Shown: positions 11,995 through 23,745, counted from the first letter of the stretch. The stretch is DNA of 64,000 bases from Sialis fuliginosa (GCA_961205875.1 OY540812.1:24623098-24687097); one strand, 5' to 3'. The notes: a model not told the origin generated them from the sequence alone. Translations and numbers: made by a program.

Positions 11995-12317
11995 TTCTTC
12001 ATTATTATAAAAAAAATGCTTTGGAACAAAAACTAAGCTAATGCTATCTGCGAGTTATAAATATAAATGACAGCTCACTGACAGTTATAATCTATAGTAT
12101 GGTTTATATGAATGACCTTGCTTGACGCATGCGCGTTAAAATTAGCGATTAAGAAGCAGTGGTGGCAAGTACACCTCATAAAATGAGTAAAATTTACATT
12201 ACTATACATTTATTACCACTAATTAAAAACCCAAGCAACTTCATAACGATTTGACACCTTACAGATAGCGTTAACTTAGCTTCTGCTTTAGAGCAAGTTC
12301 TTTAGAATACCCGACAT
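11995..12317. mobile_element. ATGTCCGG-family foldback, short copy
   Basis: The right end reads the complement of ATGTCGGGTATTCTAAA followed by GCTAAGTTAACGCTATCTG. The left end carries ATTATTATAAA and GCTAATGCTATCTG in the opposite orientation. Interior GTTTATATGAATGACCTT is shared with the copy at 27596-28265, in inverse orientation. About 320 bp, non-coding. Confidence 0.65.
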
Positions 12318-13707
12318 TGATCGGTTTGCGCACACCTAGCGATTAAAAATCGGACCACTAAATAATCAAAAGAGTTTCGAATCTCATTTGATTAAAAAGT
12401 CGAGCAACTATCGGCCGACTAGCACTCAACTAAATTGTTGAATCGGGAATAAATCGGTTTGTAGCTCGAACCCGATCAAACTATTAGTCGACTAAAAGTC
12501 TGTAGTATGTTAGTGATCTTAAGGGTAAACAAATCATATAGGTCATACAATAAATAACTACAGATTTTTTTGGTTGTTGTTAAAAACTTCATTTTTTATA
12601 TTTTATAATGCGATTTTTCAGTGTGATTAAAAAAATAAGTCAAATATGGTTGCCGACAGTTGAATTAAATCACAAACGTATGATAATCGCGAATTCGGTG
12701 GTTTCAGTGTGTTATAAGAGGAAAGCTAATGTTATATCTGCACTTACCGACAGTTCAGTCTACGTCTAGTATCAGACCGTTAACGTTCAGCGTAGATCAC
12801 GCTCACAGTACAAAGCATGCTTAGTTCCATGTTTATATCAATTTCATCTATTTTTTATTAAAATAAAAGGCATGTAATAACTAATATGTAATTAATATAA
12901 ATGTGATTAAGTAATGCTCAAGTAAGCCTCGATCAAACAGTATTTGATGTCAACCATATTGTTAATAATATGATCCTTAATCTCAAATAAATATCAAGCT
13001 CGTGTGGTAATGACGAACGAATAAAATGGGGGTAATTACGAATGTTGTAAAAAAAATACTGATGAAAATTAAAACTAGAAAATGTGCGAGGAATTGTAGT
13101 AATTTTAAAGAGAATACCCAAATGAAGAAGACAATAAAATACCAAGTAAAAAAAAAAAAAAATCTAAAAAAATATCTATTTTTATTATTGTAATGGAAAA
13201 TATTAAAATCCTCCTGTTGAAGGCTAGGTAATGTGGTACACGTGCAATTTATGGACACATGATAAGTGTACTAATGGTAAAAGTACATTCAGAGGCTTTC
13301 GCTGCGACTTTTGTACCAATTGGGTTTAATTATTCCACTATTCGTGATTACCCCCATGCTAGTTGAGTAATCACGTTTTGTTTTTTTTTTATTAATGTTA
13401 ATTTTGTTCCTATATTTTATTAAAACTGATAGTTATAACTAATGGAATATACATATAATAATAAACAATACATCTATTGATTTAGGTGTTCGTAACTACC
13501 CCTCTTCCCTACTGATTTTGTTTTCAGATACAACCAATTTATATACCCATTGTACTCAATTGAGTACAGAGAACACAAAACGATTCTACTGATATCTATG
13601 TCAAATATTTGAATTCAATCGATCATTTGTGTTCCCATAAATGATCTGTTATTATTGCCCCAAAAATGCTGTGTTGTAATTATTTTTCTAGTTTATTTTA
13701 GTTATTT
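12318..13707. other. AT-rich spacer
   Basis: No gene recognised. A 13-bp A-run lies near 13150. Between about 12350 and 12500 several short CGATTAAAAATCGG and TTGATTAAAAAGTCG words suggest another decayed element without clear ends. Confidence 0.35.
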
Positions 13708-13715
13708 GTTATAAT

Positions 13716-13766
13716 CAGGACTGTGGACTCGGTACAAAAACCTACGATTCCGACACCACAGTTCTG
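13716..13766. mobile_element. 51-bp hAT-like MITE with perfect 8-bp target duplication
   Basis: GTTATAAT (13708-13715) and GTTATAAT (13767-13774) are identical. Between them the ends CAGGACTGTGGACTCGG and CAGAACTGTGGTGTCGG (complement) form a terminal inverted repeat that starts CAG, typical of hAT elements. Only about 15 bp separate the two inverted repeats, so the element is little more than its termini. Confidence 0.75.
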
Positions 13767-13774
13767 GTTATAAT

Positions 13775-14780
13775 ATTGAACATATCTGATTTTTATTGAT
13801 ACTTCTACTTTTTAATCAATAGTGTGACATTATTTAGGGACCAGAAATTGTAACTGAATCATTCCATGGTGACGGGTGGGACGTTATAGACACATTTTTG
13901 ACAAACATTCAAATATTTAAAGATGTAAATAAAGCACATAATACAAACAGTACTTATGATAGCATTTCTTAATATATTTTTTAAGATAAAGTAAAGTGAA
14001 AAACGTGAATATCTGCCCTAACCTTGTCAAATTCATAGATTTGTATATGTAACAGGTGAGACACGAATTACCCTCTTTTCTTTAAATACTTGTACTTGAC
14101 GTTGAAATTTAGATCAAATAGGTCATCTAGAGCCCTAATTTTATTTTAGTACTCTACTTGAATAATGTCGCTAATTGTTTTCTAAAGAGGTGAATGAAAA
14201 ATCAATACAAATATTTTTGGGAAGCTTAAAATATTGTGACGGGTAGGACGAGTAAAAAATTGCACAAGAAATACACGAATTTAAACTTACTTTTTTTATA
14301 ATTTTTATGTTATTTGTTACTTTTGTTAAGTTAGCAAATTATAGCTCTTATAGTGTATGGTTAAATTCAACTCACTGATGTTTTCGTGTGACACAAGAAA
14401 CAGATATTTTCAAATGACAGTAAATTTAAAACTAACATCAATGGTAAAATTTTCGGTCGCGTGTTCGATTGTAACGAAAAAAAAAGAGAAGCCATTCGGG
14501 TTTTGAATACGGAACGCCTGGATGAAAGTCCTGAGTATTGACCGCTCGTCGATATGTACCATCGTTTCAATGCAGCAGTTTAATACTTATACAGATTTCT
14601 CGCAAACGGGGACGAGTTGGCACTCAAGTCTAGCGGGGATTAATTAGTACCTGTCTCAACTATAACCACGCGGAGTCTCTACTCTACCCGTAACTCGATG
14701 CACTTCTGTGACTGTCCCCTTGTGAGTAAGTACGTATTCATTATTGAATATCGTTAAGCGGGTGGAGTTAAAGGAGACTT
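13775..14780. other. AT-rich spacer with a short direct repeat
   Basis: A GTGACGGGTGGGACG motif at about 13870 recurs as GTGACGGGTAGGACG at about 14236. Nothing else could be assigned. A 67-codon minus-strand frame at 14367-14570 has no recognisable family. Confidence 0.35.
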
Positions 14781-15612
14781 ACAAGGGGAAGCAACAGCAC
14801 GGTTAATGAGAATTTGAATGAGCTTGTGGTATGTCAAACTAGAGCAAAAATAAAAAGACACGTGTCCAACAATTTGATCTCATAGGCCTTAATTACAAAG
14901 ATAATTAACTTTGAAAATTTGTGTATTCAATATAACCGTGTATTATGTTCGCTCGAAATATGTGTGTTGGCCCTACGGTCAACGCGCTGGCGTCTCGCCT
15001 GGTTTTAAGATTTTGATTTTAATTTTTATTTACAATTATTTTTTTGTACACATTACCTCTCCCACTTGCGTAAAAATCGATAAATTAGACATAAATAAAA
15101 CATATATTATTATTGACAATGAAAATATTGATATATACGCCAGTACATAATTATTAATTTGTTTTAAAGTAAATTTAATTTATAATTTATTATTGACACA
15201 ACTCATTAGTTTTTAATTAATAAATTGAAAAGTTTTAATAAAAAACAAACATGAAAGAAACCACAAACATCTATTGTCAATAATAATATATGTTTTATTT
15301 ATGTCTAATTTATCGATTTTTACGCAAGTGGGAGAGGTAATGTGTACAAAAAAATAATTGTAAATTAAAATTAAAATCAAAATCTTAAAACCAGGCGAGA
15401 CGCCAGCGCGTTGACCGTAGGGCCAACACACATATTTCGAGCGAACATAATACACGGTTATATTGAATACACAAATTTTCAAAGTTAATTATCTTTGTAA
15501 TTAAGGCCTATGAGATCAAATTGTTGGACACGTGTCTTTTTATTTTTGCTCTAGTTTGACATACCACAAGCTCATTCAAATTCTCATTAACCGTGCTGTT
15601 GCTTCCCCTTGT
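14781..15612. mobile_element. Near-perfect 340-bp-arm foldback, possible tRNA-like head
   Basis: The arms 14781-15120 and 15273-15612 are nearly identical inverted copies around a 152-bp loop. The outer ends read ACAAGGGGAAGCAACAGC and its complement. Because the arms match so well, each strand shows the same 70-residue frame; this is a mirror effect and not a gene family. Inside each arm, GGTCAACGCGCTGGCGTCTC resembles the A-box region of a tRNA-derived SINE, but no matching B box or tRNA fold was found. The words AAAAAGACACGTGTCC also occur at 50645 in another palindrome. Confidence 0.8.
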
Positions 15613-16480
15613 TAGTTAAGGGGGCAGACCCAATTAGAATTTTGAAAAAAAACATTTTTTTTGCATTTTCTCAAAGAAGAATATTTCAAAAGTATTTTCT
15701 GAAAATTTCAGACAAATATCCTGTCCATAGACGATTCAGTGTAAGTTCTAAAATAAATTTTTTATCTGCATGCAAATCGTACTCAAAACTTTAAACGCGT
15801 TTCTCTCGAAACCATGTTTTCGAAGTCGGTTATCACTGTAACTTGGGAACGGTTTTGCCGATTGGTTTGAAATTTTTCTCACTTATTCTATACATAATTG
15901 TCCTCCGGATGGACGAAGGATTTTTTTTGACGATTATTATTTTTTTTATAGCCGAAAATGCGAGTGAAATTTTAGTCGAATAAAGAACTTTGACTTTCAA
16001 TATCCGCCATTTTGTGAAAATTCAAAAAAAATTAAATTTTTTTGGTATATCCGGAGTATTATGTCATTAGCTAATGATCCCTTTTGTTTTTTTCAGTTGG
16101 CAGCACTGTGCTTTTTCATTGAACTTCTTATAAATATAAATATATTTGTTTTCCAATAAAAACAAAATTTATTTGTTATACGCTAAGAAACCATCGCTCC
16201 TAGCGCCGCCACGTGGAATAAATAAACACTTTTGGGTTTCTGTCAAACGTAGAGAAATTCAAACTGTCATAAAATTATTATTAAAAAGTCGATATAATTT
16301 ATTGTGATTAATCAATATAACGAATATTTTTGTGACTCTCACGAATTTGTATTCCTTCGAGTAATGGATAAAAATAAAAGTAGCCGCATTTGTTGTGTAG
16401 ATATTATTTAACACAAAAAGTCGTTTTAATCGAGTTTATATTTACGCATTATGAGTTCTTTTCTACTTATTACATAATGC
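15613..16480. other. AT-rich spacer
   Basis: No gene recognised. The words TTCTCAAAGAAGAATATTTC and ATTGGTTTGAAATTTTTCTC resemble interiors of decayed elements, without a partner arm in the window. Confidence 0.35.
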
Positions 16481-16540
16481 AATGTATTCGAGTACACTAA
16501 AATGTATCCGAATACACAAAAATGTACCCGAATACACGAA
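16481..16540. repeat. Three tandem 20-bp units
   Basis: Units 16481-16500, 16501-16520 and 16521-16540 follow AATGTAYYCGARTACACNAA with a few substitutions. Further GAGTAC words follow at 16616-16665. Confidence 0.8.
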
Positions 16541-16721
16541 AATTAAGATTCTATTTTTGCGGTTTAAAATGTGCCAAGTACAAGTACAAATACATTTAAA
16601 AAATTAATCATGGATCGAGTACATTAAAAGTACTAAGAGTACAGAACACGAGTACTTGTACTCTAGTACTGCACAATTCTGTGGATAATAATATATGTTT
16701 TTTTGAAGTTATACTTCTTTA

Positions 16722-16802
16722 GGCGTACCGCGACACATTTTTGCTGGGCATTGAAAAACATTTTTTAGATAGGCAATTCAACGAACGTGTTCCGCGATAC
16801 GA
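16722..16802. mobile_element. About 80-bp palindromic MITE
   Basis: CGTACCGCGACACATTTTTG at the left matches the complement of the right end, CGTATCGCGGAACACGTTCG, at most positions. No target duplication is apparent. Confidence 0.5.
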
Positions 16803-17102
16803 GAGATGCCAACTCAAAATCTATTCAAGTCAAAAGTACTAAAGTTTCGAGCTTGACATTAAAGAAAAGTTAAGGGGGCTACTAAGACATTTAATTTATA
16901 GTTTAAAAAGGAGAAGAGTGTAATTATTAAAAGAAAGAAACTTTATTATCAATTTTAAAAATCACGCATAAGAAACAATAAACAGTACTTCTGTCGCCAA
17001 TATTTTATACAACTCATTAATAACAATAAAAGAGTACGGCTCAGGGACAGATAACGCGTGCGTGTGCAACACGAGAGTTATCGAAAGGTATATTAACTAT
17101 AA

Positions 17103-17667
17103 GGTACTGGTACCAGTCTTGGATATGACCCCAGTAATGGCTATTTTTTAATTAAATGTACTGAATTAGAAATATTTGTTGATATTTGATTACTACCATT
17201 TCTGAATATTAATCTATATACATTTAACTGTCTTACAGCGTGAATTGATGACAATTGGTCAATAGGTGTCAAAATGGTCGACATTTAAACTAATTATTAG
17301 TATAATTTATTTATTAATTATTATACTATCATAGCAACTACTTGACATTGTTTCAAATTTGACGATTCTTTCTTTTATATCTTTGTGTCGTAGTACTTAT
17401 CATTTTGTAATCATTAGCAAGTTTCCATCACTGCGTGCTCATTAGTGGTTTTACTTTATCCATTAGCAGAGAAAACACAAACAAAATAAAAGACTATAAT
17501 TTTAAAAAAAAAAACTTTATTTACGCACTTTGGTAATTAAATTGATTAAATAAAGAGATACTTGTTTTATTAGTAACATGAGTTCATGAGAATTACAAAA
17601 AATAAGCCCATCAAACACAAAAACAGTAAACCTTGCTCTTATAGCGGCCATAACTGGTGCCAGTACC
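17103..17667 (+). mobile_element. GGTACTGG-family element, best full-length copy
   Basis: Terminal inverted repeats GGTACTGGTACCAGT and GGTACTGGCACCAGT (complement) bound 565 bp. The interior is shared with 7651-8319 (minus), 53570-54078 and 54133-54363, including TTTAACTGTCTTACAGCGTG and ACTTGTTTTATTAGTAACAT. No reading frame of note is present. The flanks here do not form an obvious duplication. Confidence 0.75.
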
Positions 17668-17819
17668 TTATGTACTTATGAGATTCACTTATGTGTGCTA
17701 TTAATTTTATTACTTACATATAGCAGTACATTTTGTTACTGTTAGATATTATATTTATGTTTTATGTTTATGTTAATGGTTATTATCAGAATTATTTGTG
17801 CTATATGCTTATTACTTTG

Positions 17820-18307
17820 AGATGATGATGAGATGCATTTCTTGTCGGCTGGATTGCTCCTTTTCCAACAGCTCAGTGGTGTTTTATCATTTCTGTGCAA
17901 TTAGTTTTATTTTATTAATACTATTGTTTCACAAGGGATGTCTGACGGAGTAGGAGTTTGCTGATGGGCCCATCATCACAGGATAATAGGTATAGGGGGC
18001 CTGGAACATGGGATTTGAGGTTTAGGGACACTTTGGTGTATGAGTGAAAAGGTTATTTTTATTTTTACTTTTATAGTTTTAAATTGCAGTTTCTTGTGAA
18101 TTCTATAATGTGTGAGTAGGCCGTTTTGTTACTTATTAGTTCGCTGTACTCTATTTGCCAGGTGATGTTTTTATCCTGTAGGTTTTGTTTTAACTTTTCT
18201 CTCTCTTTGTTGTATAATGGACATTGAATTATCAGGTGCTCCGCATCGCATAAAGATTTTTTATCACATTGGCAGTAAGGGGTTGTCGCTATCCCTATTC
18301 GGTACTT
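17820..18307 (-). pseudogene. 3' end of a non-LTR retrotransposon, reverse transcriptase C-terminus
   Basis: The complement from about 18307 to 18071 reads a frame containing YRIGIATTPYCQC, then CDAEHLIIQCPLYNKERE, ending with a TAA at 18071-18073. The spacing of C-x-C, then H and C in an AEH-x4-C arrangement, is the zinc-knuckle-like tail typical of Jockey- and R1-like LINE polymerases. About 78 residues remain, and everything upstream (endonuclease and polymerase core) is missing, consistent with 5' truncation during reverse transcription. From 18070 down to about 17820 the sequence would be the 3' untranslated region, ending in a short ATC-rich tail. Confidence 0.7.
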
Positions 18308-18507
18308 TGAGATAATTTTACAAAATTAAACCAACCGAACAATTGTATTTTTCAATAATTTTATAATGTTACATACATATTTTGATAATCGAAGATTACT
18401 AATAAATAATATGCCTAAAACATAATAAAATATTTATTATATACGTGTTCAATGATTATTTATTAGATTATTATTTGTAGTTGTTTTTCAGTCACGCCAA
18501 ATAAGTA

Positions 18508-19082
18508 GGGTCGAGTGGGGTAAATATGAAACACGAAAAAATGGGGTAAAAGTGAAACAAGCTTGCAACTAAAAAACTAATTTGTTTATAGGAGAATTAT
18601 AAAAACTGACATCATCATTAAAGGTTAGTTGAAGCGACCTGAAAATATGAATCGCCTAATAAGTGATGTGTCACCCCTACAGATTTCCCTGTTAATCGAT
18701 GTCAAAACGTGTGAATTAAATTTTAATTTTTTGCACATAACTTTCTGTATAGCTCAGATATTAATTAAAGTTACAATTTCACATTGATATGCCACAAAGA
18801 AGATAAATCAAAGTTGCCTTTGTAGCATTTCTTTTAATTTTTCGAGAAATATTTTCCATTAGAGGCCTGTTTCACATTTTTCCAAATTCAAGGTTAAAAA
18901 TGAAACACACTTTTTTCATTTTCAAAGTCCGTGTTGTATCGTACAATTCAAATGACGTAAGTATTTAAAATGGTTATTCATAAGCGCATCTAGTAGAAAA
19001 AATTAATGTATGAATTTGTATCGTTATCTGTCAAAAAACATGAAAGATTTGTATTTTGTTTAACTTTTACCCCAGTTGACCC
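18508..19082. mobile_element. Palindromic MITE with TA target duplication
   Basis: GGGTCGAGTGGGGTAAA at the left and GGGTCAACTGGGGTAAA (complement) at the right form the termini. TA flanks both sides (18506-18507 and 19083-19084), as in the mariner/Tc1 group. Repeats of GAAACA near both ends reinforce the inverted structure. 575 bp, non-coding. Confidence 0.75.
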
Positions 19083-19160
19083 TATAACTTCTGACGACGC
19101 GTACATAAGTACTAAGTACACACACCCTCTTTTTTTATTTCCATTGACTTACAAGTCAAT

Positions 19161-19672
19161 AAAGGACCTCGCCACTTTCTTATGGAAATTGGGTTTCGGC
19201 CAAATTGGTCCAAATTTTTGATATGTTGTAGCTTTTGTCATTCCGAACAAATGTCTCAATGGGTTGACTCTCAAAAATCAATACCACACACATATACACA
19301 CACACACACAGTAGACTAAAATACATTAGGTTTACTCCCACCTATTGGTCAAAATATCTTTACCCCTTACAATTAGTCAAAATACTCTCCATTCTTTGGT
19401 CAGAGTAGCTCCCCAATTGATCAAAATACCACACCCCCCACTTTAACATCTCCTCAAATGAATATCGAACCAGATATTGTGTTTGTTCTGTCATATATCG
19501 TCCGTAAATGATTGAGACCTTATTACGCCTTATCATACTTACTGACGTGTATCTCCCGTAGGATTGATTTTTGAGAGTCATGCCCATTGAAACATTTATT
19601 CAGAATAACAAAAGTTACAGCATATCAAAATTTAGACTAATTTGGCCGAAACCCAATTTGGCGGGGTCCTTT
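19161..19672. mobile_element. Palindromic MITE, AAAGGACC termini
   Basis: AAAGGACCTCGCC pairs with the complementary end AAAGGACCCCGCC, and GGGTTTCGGCCAAATT appears in both arms. The loop contains a CA microsatellite and several ATTGGTCAAAATA-like words spaced about 30-40 bp apart. Confidence 0.75.
19289..19310. repeat. CA microsatellite
   Basis: A nearly pure CA run with one TA interruption inside the loop of the AAAGGACC element. Confidence 0.8.
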
Positions 19673-20413
19673 CTTGCGATGAAAAAGTTTACGATTATTA
19701 TCACTAAATAAAATATTATTTTTATTTGATCATTAACTTAACTTTAATTAACTAAAATAGTAATGTTAAAATTATCAACGTACATTAATGTACATACGAA
19801 AATAAATTGTAAACCGAGAGTAAAACATAGCCAAGCAAAGCTTGCTTGTGGTGTGCAATAATGTTTCAATCATAGTATATAATACAGTAATTACTAATTA
19901 ATAGTTTGTCATTAACAGTTCAAGTATAAATTTACTTATTATATTATACACAAGATTATAACATGTATTAAATTTAATAATAATAAATCATTATTTTTCA
20001 CACCAATCTTAGACAAGGAAAGATATAGGACTCATAACCTAGCGATGTTACCATATCGCTCCACGAGTCATTGGTGTATCATTCAGAATTTCAAATAAAA
20101 ATCAATTGTTTAGAATTTGTTTAGCATTTATTAATAATAAATGTTTTATATTACGTTTAAAAGAATTTAAGTGATAAATCGTTAATAGAGAAACATCTGC
20201 TTGCAACCATCATCTCTCTTACTGAACAAATTCAATTGTAATTTAAAGCTTATTTGAATATTATAAATTTTTAACTGACGCCACTAGGATAATATGCATG
20301 GAAATTACGAAAGTAACAATTCAAATTGACCGCTATGGAATTTTGATAACAGTTTCATATACGGACTAGCATTCGTTGTTATGTGTCCATAATATTTTCC
20401 GTTAGTTTTAAAA
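19673..20413. other. AT-rich spacer
   Basis: No gene, RNA gene or clear repeat recognised. Confidence 0.4.
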
Positions 20414-21519
20414 TTGTGTCCATGCACTCTTAGTAGGGTTTAGAATAAGAGTCCGAAAAATTTACACTTAAATCGAGGATGGAACATCCCCTTTCACGTG
20501 AGAAACAACCCCCCGATTGGCCTTTTTCAGTTTTTCTCATTTTTCTTCCTAACCGCCGTCCGGAGAAAAAATATTACAAGAATTAAAGATTCTACGTAAA
20601 AAATGTCATATGCACTATTCGATTAATCCCCAACCTACTCTCGCAATCGATGCTCAAAGTGAAGGGTCGTTTTGGGAACGCAGCGAAAAATCGGCATAAC
20701 ATGATTTTTCACCATAAATATTTCCAAAACGGGTGATTTAACGTAAAAAATTATTATGATAGAAATTGTAGAACTTAATCTCATCTATTAGATCCATGTG
20801 CCACATTTTTTATTTCAAACGTTTTTCATTGATTTTTGTTTTTTTTTTACAAATGTACATTTTCTTACAAGATATAATACAATTTAAACAAAAGATGCGT
20901 CGTTTTTGAGATATTTTGAAAAAATACCGATTTTGGGGTACCATTTCCTTAACCTCCACACAATGTTGATTTTTATATGGTATCATCTACTAGTCAAAAT
21001 TAACAAAGATAGTTTCATTAAAATCGGTTCATTGGTTCAAGAGTTATGCGTGCAACAAAAATTCAGGGGACAGGTACACATAAACACATAGACAACGTAT
21101 TTTACCATATTTTGATGATAATTTTTACTAAAAAAAATCTTCTCCATGTAAAATAATAGAATCCACGTTTGTGAAAATGGGCAAAAAATCAAAAAACGTT
21201 TGAAAAAAAAATCGTAGTACATGGATCTCATAGAGGAGACTCAGTTCTACAATTCTTTTTATAATCATTTTTTACGTTATGGAAATATTTACGGTGGAAA
21301 ATCATACTATGCAGATTTTTTGCTTCGTTTTCAATAGAATAGAACACATGACATTTTTGACGCAGTATTTCATGTAGAATCTTTAATTCCTGTTATATTT
21401 TTTTTTCTAAACAATGGTTCGTATGAAAAATGAGAAAAACTGGGATAAATTCCACTCCTGGGGTATTTTTTACGTGAAAGGGCTCTTATTCCGAACCCTA
21501 CTGAGAGTTCGTGGACAAA
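20414..21519. mobile_element. Foldback, GTGTCCATGCACTCT termini
   Basis: The left end GTGTCCATGCACTCTTAGTA is matched in inverse at the right end around TACTGAGAGTTCGTGGAC. Both arms carry GGGTTTAGAATAAGAG or its complement, and AATTAAAGATTCTACGT or its complement. The loop (about 20870-21100) contains TTGAGATATTTTGAAAAA and TCAAGAGTTATGCGTGCAAC, words that recur in other foldback elements of this window. Confidence 0.75.
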
Positions 21520-22060
21520 GTATCAAAACTTTAAATTTTTTTCTTCTATTTGGCAATTAGGTTCAAATCAAACGAGCCGGTAATTAAATAACATGCAATC
21601 ATATGGAAACGCGTGATTCCAACTCACTTGGACTACAAACTGGGGTCGAGTTTTCACTCGGTGCAATCACTCGTTGTTAATTAATTTTTATATTGATAGT
21701 CGATACTAATTACAAGCGACTGAGTTTGATGTCGAATTTCACTTTAATCCTTGCTCTAAGACCTAAGAAAAAATGTGTTATTCAGAATATGGTTTAAAGT
21801 TTTATGAAATAAAAAATATACCATTCCATTAAAAAACGAGCGCGTGAAGGTATATAAATCTTCCTTTTAACATGAAAACATTGGAAATATTTTTTATTTG
21901 ATTTTTTTATGATATAAGTCAAGCAATAGTTATTGAAATAAATGCATAGTCCTATAATAATACAACATCCTGCATACAATAGCACGAATGTTGATGCACT
22001 TGTTTGTACAATGGGTATATCCGTATATCATTATGCTTTAGTATTTTTTTTTGTATTTGT
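21520..22060. other. AT-rich spacer
   Basis: No gene recognised. A polypyrimidine stretch ending TTTGTACAG at about 22065 could be a splice acceptor for the remnant that follows. Confidence 0.35.
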
Positions 22061-22064
22061 ACAG

Positions 22065-22330
22065 AAAAATGACAATGGATTCAAACCTATCAGTATAGAT
22101 AATAAAACAGATCCTGTAATAGATTGATAATGAACATAGAGATGTTGGCATTATTCCACCTAGAACAGATTATGAAGACTACATTTACAAAGATGATCTC
22201 CTTTTGCTACACAATATGCCAGTGAAATAGAAGCAATAAAAATGTTTACTCGGGATGATGATGAATGAGACCAAGATAATATTAATTTAATGAATTTATG
22301 TTGTACTGTTAAGCTACAAAAAAAATGTTG
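22065..22330 (+). pseudogene. Decayed coding remnant, family unknown
   Basis: After a T-rich tract and CAG, frames with non-random composition follow in three overlapping pieces: NGFKPISIDNKTDPVID, then RDVGIIPPRTDYEDYIYKDD, then YASEIEAIKMFTRDDDE. They need two frame changes and end in stops. The acidic, Asp/Glu-rich character resembles a linker of a larger protein, but I do not recognise the family. It sits just upstream of the mariner/pogo fragments and might belong to the same element. Confidence 0.3.
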
Positions 22331-22582
22331 AAACATAGGGGACAGGTTTGTAAGATGGACACCTTACTACATGGGTTGAAAAGCCATTGGCCTGACATAC
22401 AAATGGCAACATAAACAAAAAATGTTTATGCTTCCTGTAGAGTACTATCCTTAACTAGAATACTGTCAAAATTTCATTACATTTCATGTACACTTGTTTA
22501 AGTTACAGCCTTCGAAGTGACGCTATTTTTGTTTTTCTTTTAATCATGAAAAAAATTAATTTCGTATTTTGATTAAACATTG

Positions 22583-22843
22583 TTTTTTGATGGGAAAAAA
22601 TACAGCACAACTGCCCAAGCTAATTTAACCGTAAAATATTGGTTTGCTGAGTTTAGTCGGACCGTACGACCACAAATGATGCACCACAGTCAGGAAGGTC
22701 AAATGAGGTAGTTACTTCAAAAAACACTCGAAAAATTCGTGAAATTCTGTTGAATGACCGCAAAGTGAAAGTGAGTGAGCTAACTAACACCATAGGCATA
22801 TCAAAGGAACGTTCTGGTCATATCCTTCATAAATGTTTTTATA
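22583..22843 (+). pseudogene. Mariner transposase N-terminal fragment
   Basis: The first frame reads AQANLTVKYWFAEFSR. After a one-base shift near 22655 the next frame reads TTTNDAPQSGRSNEVV, then NDRKVKVSELTNTIGISK and HILHKCF. This matches the paired helix-turn-helix DNA-binding region of mariner transposases: the WFAEF block, the DAPQSGRS linker and the second helix-turn-helix. The catalytic domain with its aspartates is missing. Transposase of this type cuts DNA at its own inverted repeats and inserts at TA; this fragment cannot. Confidence 0.75.
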
Positions 22844-23252
22844 CATAGATGGAGATTATGTCGAAGAATAAAATAATTTTTCAAATCATAATATTTGTCA
22901 TTTCTGACATTAACAAGACCGGTATGTTTACTGTCGTCGTAATTGTTTTCATAGACTAATTTTCAAGTGGGTCAGAAACGAAAAAAGTCACATCACATAA
23001 AACTCCGTCAAATATCGTGTTAACAAAATATTGAAAAAATTAAAATAGTGTTTTTTTATTTTGTTCAAAAAGCTGTGCTGAACTCATTTTCCATTGAATT
23101 TTAATGACGTAAAGAGATTTCCTACAGCTATCGTGCAAACAAAAATTTTTGTTATGACTTTTTGACGTTTGGAATCGTTTATTGAATTAACTTTAAAGTG
23201 TTTATACGGTGTTATTTTCGAACTTTTTGTTATTTTCTTTTTAATTTTTGTA

Positions 23253-23408
23253 ATGGCAAGCCGTAGACCGAGAACAACCGAACGTGGTGTAAAGGATCAT
23301 GGTGCATTACTCGCCGCAATCACAGCAATCAAAGTCGACAAAAAATCCTTGAAAGCTACTGCCACGGCATATAATATCAAGCCAACACAAAAAATGAAAA
23401 ATCAATAA
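23253..23408 (+). pseudogene. Pogo-like transposase N-terminus (pipsqueak helix-turn-helix)
   Basis: Starting at the ATG, the 51-residue frame contains KKSLKATATAYNIKPT. This resembles the pipsqueak-type helix-turn-helix of pogo/Tigger transposases, where a Leu-x-x-Ala-Ala-x-x-Tyr-x-Ile-Pro pattern is usual. The normal serine-threonine-leucine end of the recognition helix is altered, and a stop follows immediately, so the centromere-protein-B-like and DDE domains are gone. An upstream in-frame ATG at 23169 adds a hydrophobic stretch and is less likely to be the true start. Short, so the family call is tentative. Confidence 0.45.
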
Positions 23409-23541
23409 AATATCGTAAATTTTGTAAATCAGGCAGTTTCACTCAAGCTATTCTGATTTTTCTGTGGTTTTGTAGGGGGTGTCCATTTTACATGCCAAAA
23501 TTGCTAATATTTATTTGTGTTATTTTTGTAGTATATTAGTA

Positions 23542-23745
23542 CACTAGACTCTCGCTAGTCCGTCCTCTCAAAATCCGGCGTACCCATACATTCGTTAATT
23601 CGGCCACTCAACAGTCCAGCGTACCCCATTCAATAAAAATATAAAAAAATAATGGAACTACTGGTCATGTCTCATGATGTCTGCCGGATTATTGAGAGTA
23701 ATCCGGCCATTTTTGTGCAATAGCCGGATTAGCGAGAGTCTACTG
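23542..23745. mobile_element. Tigger/pogo-type MITE with TA target duplication
   Basis: CACTAGACTCTCGCTAGTCCG and CAGTAGACTCTCGCTAATCC (complement) are the inverted ends, flanked by TA at 23540-23541 and 23746-23747. The ACTCTCGCTAATCCGG type of terminus and the TA duplication are known of pogo/Tigger elements. CCGGCG and CCGGAT words make it richer in G and C than its surroundings. 204 bp. Confidence 0.8.

Larger units (their letters stand above)
22349..23493 (+). mobile_element. Composite DNA-transposon remnant with GTAARATGGACACC ends
   Basis: GTAAGATGGACACC at the left and GTAAAATGGACACC (complement) at the right are inverted copies about 1.14 kb apart. Between them lie a mariner transposase fragment (22583-22843) and a short pipsqueak/pogo-like frame (23253-23408). 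Whether the ends belong to one element or are coincidental neighbours of two fragments is uncertain. Confidence 0.4.

Noticed and set aside
14911-15482. Matching 79- and 89-codon frames, apparently a gene pair
   Set aside because: Inverted arms of one palindrome; identity is at DNA level and includes the non-frame parts.
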